From: Kiritimatiellia bacterium
GTDB lineage: Bacteria; Verrucomicrobiota; Kiritimatiellia; RFP12; UBA1067
DNA: 7,417 nucleotides
NCBI GenBank assembly: GCA_017959645.1
Contig: JAGDAE010000251.1
Coordinates: 1-7,417, forward strand
Direction of reading: 5' to 3'
Position 1 is the stretch's first letter. The number at the start of each line of letters is the position of its first letter. The notes under the pieces are model-generated. The model was not told the origin of the DNA, did not search any database, and saw nothing but the letters and a program-made list of their open reading frames with translations. The position numbers and the translations under genes are program-made. This document shows, piece by piece, positions 6,389 through 7,417 of the stretch.

Positions 6389-7246
6389 ATGGGGCTGCGC
6401 GGCATATTGTGCATATATTCGTTCGCGCTCGGCGCGTGCGTCGCCTCGTTTCTCAACGTGGTGATATACCGCGTGCCGAGAGGAGAGTCGGTCGTGTCCC
6501 CGCCGAGCCACTGCCCGAAATGCGCCGCGCCGATAAAGTGGTATCAGAACATACCGGTTCTGTCGTATCTCGCCTTGCGCGGGAAGTGCGCGAATTGCCG
6601 TGCGGCAATCTCCCCGCGATACATTCTCGTCGAACTGCTCGGCGGGGCGCTGTTTCTCGCGGCGTTCATGTTCTGGGCGGACGCGCCGGGCGGGAATTTC
6701 TGCGTCCGCGCGGTTTCGCTGCTCGTCTGGTGGATCTGGATCTCGCTCATGATCGCCGGGTCTTTCATCGATTTCGACCACCAGCTGCTGCCTGACTTCG
6801 TGACGGTCGGCGGCATGGTTCTCGGGCTTGCGTACCGGGCGTTCACCGGAGCAAGCGCGGGAAACTTCGATTTCTCCGATCCCGTGACGTACCTTCCGCT
6901 CGCGCATTCCATAGCCGGACTCGCGACCGGTTTCGGACTGCTTTGGCTGGTGCGCTGGGCGGGATCAAAGGCGTTCAAGCGCGAGGCGATGGGGATGGGC
7001 GACGTCTTTCTGATGGGCGCGGTCGGCGCTCTGTTCGGTCCGGCCGCGGCGCTCGTCACGCTGATTCTCTCGTCGCTTTTCGGCAGCGTCGCCGGAATCG
7101 CCATGGTCGCGCTCGCGAAAACGAGACTCGGCGGGTTCACGCCGATACCGTACGGGCCGTACATCTGCCTGGGCTGCCTCGTGGCCATGTTCAGGGGCCC
7201 GCAGCTCGTGGACTGGTATCTGAATCTCTTCACCGCAAGGATCTAA
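6389..7246 (+). CDS. Type IV prepilin peptidase / leader peptidase (A24 family) with N-terminal methyltransferase-type domain
   Basis: The 285-residue polytopic inner-membrane protein cleaves the basic leader of type IV pilin-like proteins and, in two-domain members such as PilD/GspO, methylates the new N-terminal Phe. After a first hydrophobic segment (about 5-27) come two CxxC pairs (Cys42/Cys45 and Cys67/Cys70), the cytoplasmic zinc-binding loop of the N-terminal domain, then SPRYILVELLGG (75-86). The catalytic aspartates are visible: Asp128 in IDFDHQLLPD (127-136) and Asp205 in the GMGD motif (202-205). A C-terminal TPIPYGPYICLG completes the family pattern. Several Leu/Ala/Gly-rich helices fit the usual eight-helix topology. 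The ATG follows the preceding TGA by one base and lacks a good Shine-Dalgarno, so coupled translation is likely. Its natural substrates include proteins like the one at 2122-3006. Whether it is named pilD, gspO or comC cannot be decided here. Confidence 0.96.
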   Translation: MGLRGILCIYSFALGACVASFLNVVIYRVPRGESVVSPPSHCPKCAAPIKWYQNIPVLSYLALRGKCANCRAAISPRYILVELLGGALFLAAFMFWADAPGGNFCVRAVSLLVWWIWISLMIAGSFIDFDHQLLPDFVTVGGMVLGLAYRAFTGASAGNFDFSDPVTYLPLAHSIAGLATGFGLLWLVRWAGSKAFKREAMGMGDVFLMGAVGALFGPAAALVTLILSSLFGSVAGIAMVALAKTRLGGFTPIPYGPYICLGCLVAMFRGPQLVDWYLNLFTARI

Positions 7247-7250
7247 CGCC

Positions 7251-7417
7251 ATGCATACCGTACTCCAGCATCCGCTCGTAAAGCACCGCGTCACGCTCAT
7301 GCGCGACATCAGGACGAAGCCGAAGCAGTTCCGCGAGCTCGTCAACGAGATCACCGAGTTTCTCGCGATAGAGTCGCTGAGGGATCTGCGTACGGTCGAA
7401 GTTCCGGTGACCACCCC
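7251..7417 (+). CDS. upp: Uracil phosphoribosyltransferase, N-terminal part (3' cut by the window)
   Basis: The frame runs from an ATG with AAGGA at 7237-7241 (9 nt spacing) to the window edge without a stop, giving 55 complete codons. The N-terminus MHTVLQHPLVKHRVTLMRD, followed by FRELVNEITEFLAIESLRDL and a V-x-V-x-TP ending, is the characteristic start of Upp, which converts uracil and PRPP to UMP in pyrimidine salvage. About a quarter of the protein is present; the PRPP-binding site lies beyond the window. It begins 4 nt after the prepilin peptidase stop codon and so belongs to the same transcription run. Confidence 0.93.
   Translation, partial: MHTVLQHPLVKHRVTLMRDIRTKPKQFRELVNEITEFLAIESLRDLRTVEVPVTT

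Noticed and set aside
4231..6456. A 741-codon open frame on the minus strand
   Set aside because: It is antisense to ribBA, gpsA and the GH29-like gene, which have clear family motifs. The translation is Arg/Ala/His-rich and shows no domain; high GC3 on the + strand removes stops from this frame.

Overview
This window most likely comes from a bacterium of the PVC superphylum, in the Verrucomicrobiota / Kiritimatiellota / Lentisphaerota range. Three things suggest this: a large prepilin-type protein with a DGH(V)-type C-terminal motif, beside a long protein whose C-terminus resembles the Verru_Chthon cassette protein A family, and a secreted GH29-like fucosidase-type enzyme. The assignment rests on recalled family resemblance, not on a search. 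DNA is moderately to highly GC-rich, all genes are on the + strand, and gene packing is tight.

Region 1 (1-3006) is a two-gene unit: the 3' part of a long gene for a probable surface or secretion-associated protein (left end outside the window), then, 3 nt later, a prepilin-type protein with a class III (type IV pilin-like) signal peptide. Region 2 (3007-3232) is the only substantial gap. It holds a 9-bp perfect inverted repeat with a long spacer, no clear intrinsic terminator, and a very good sigma-70-type promoter with a perfect extended -10, followed by a short leader.

Region 3 (3233-7417) is a compact five-gene run probably transcribed from that promoter: ribBA (riboflavin precursors), gpsA (sn-glycerol-3-phosphate dehydrogenase), a secreted GH29-like glycosidase, a type IV prepilin peptidase with its N-terminal zinc/methylase-type domain, and the 5' end of upp (uracil phosphoribosyltransferase). 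Junctions are 4 nt overlap, 15 nt, 1 nt and 4 nt. The functions are unrelated metabolically, so co-expression looks like housekeeping packing. The prepilin peptidase is the one functional link between the two halves: it is the expected processing enzyme for the pseudopilin at 2122-3006.

I see no RNA gene, IS element, CRISPR array or attachment site. The least understood items are the 1-2118 protein, the GH29-like protein without the canonical KHHDGF motif, and the 3007-3164 intergenic segment.
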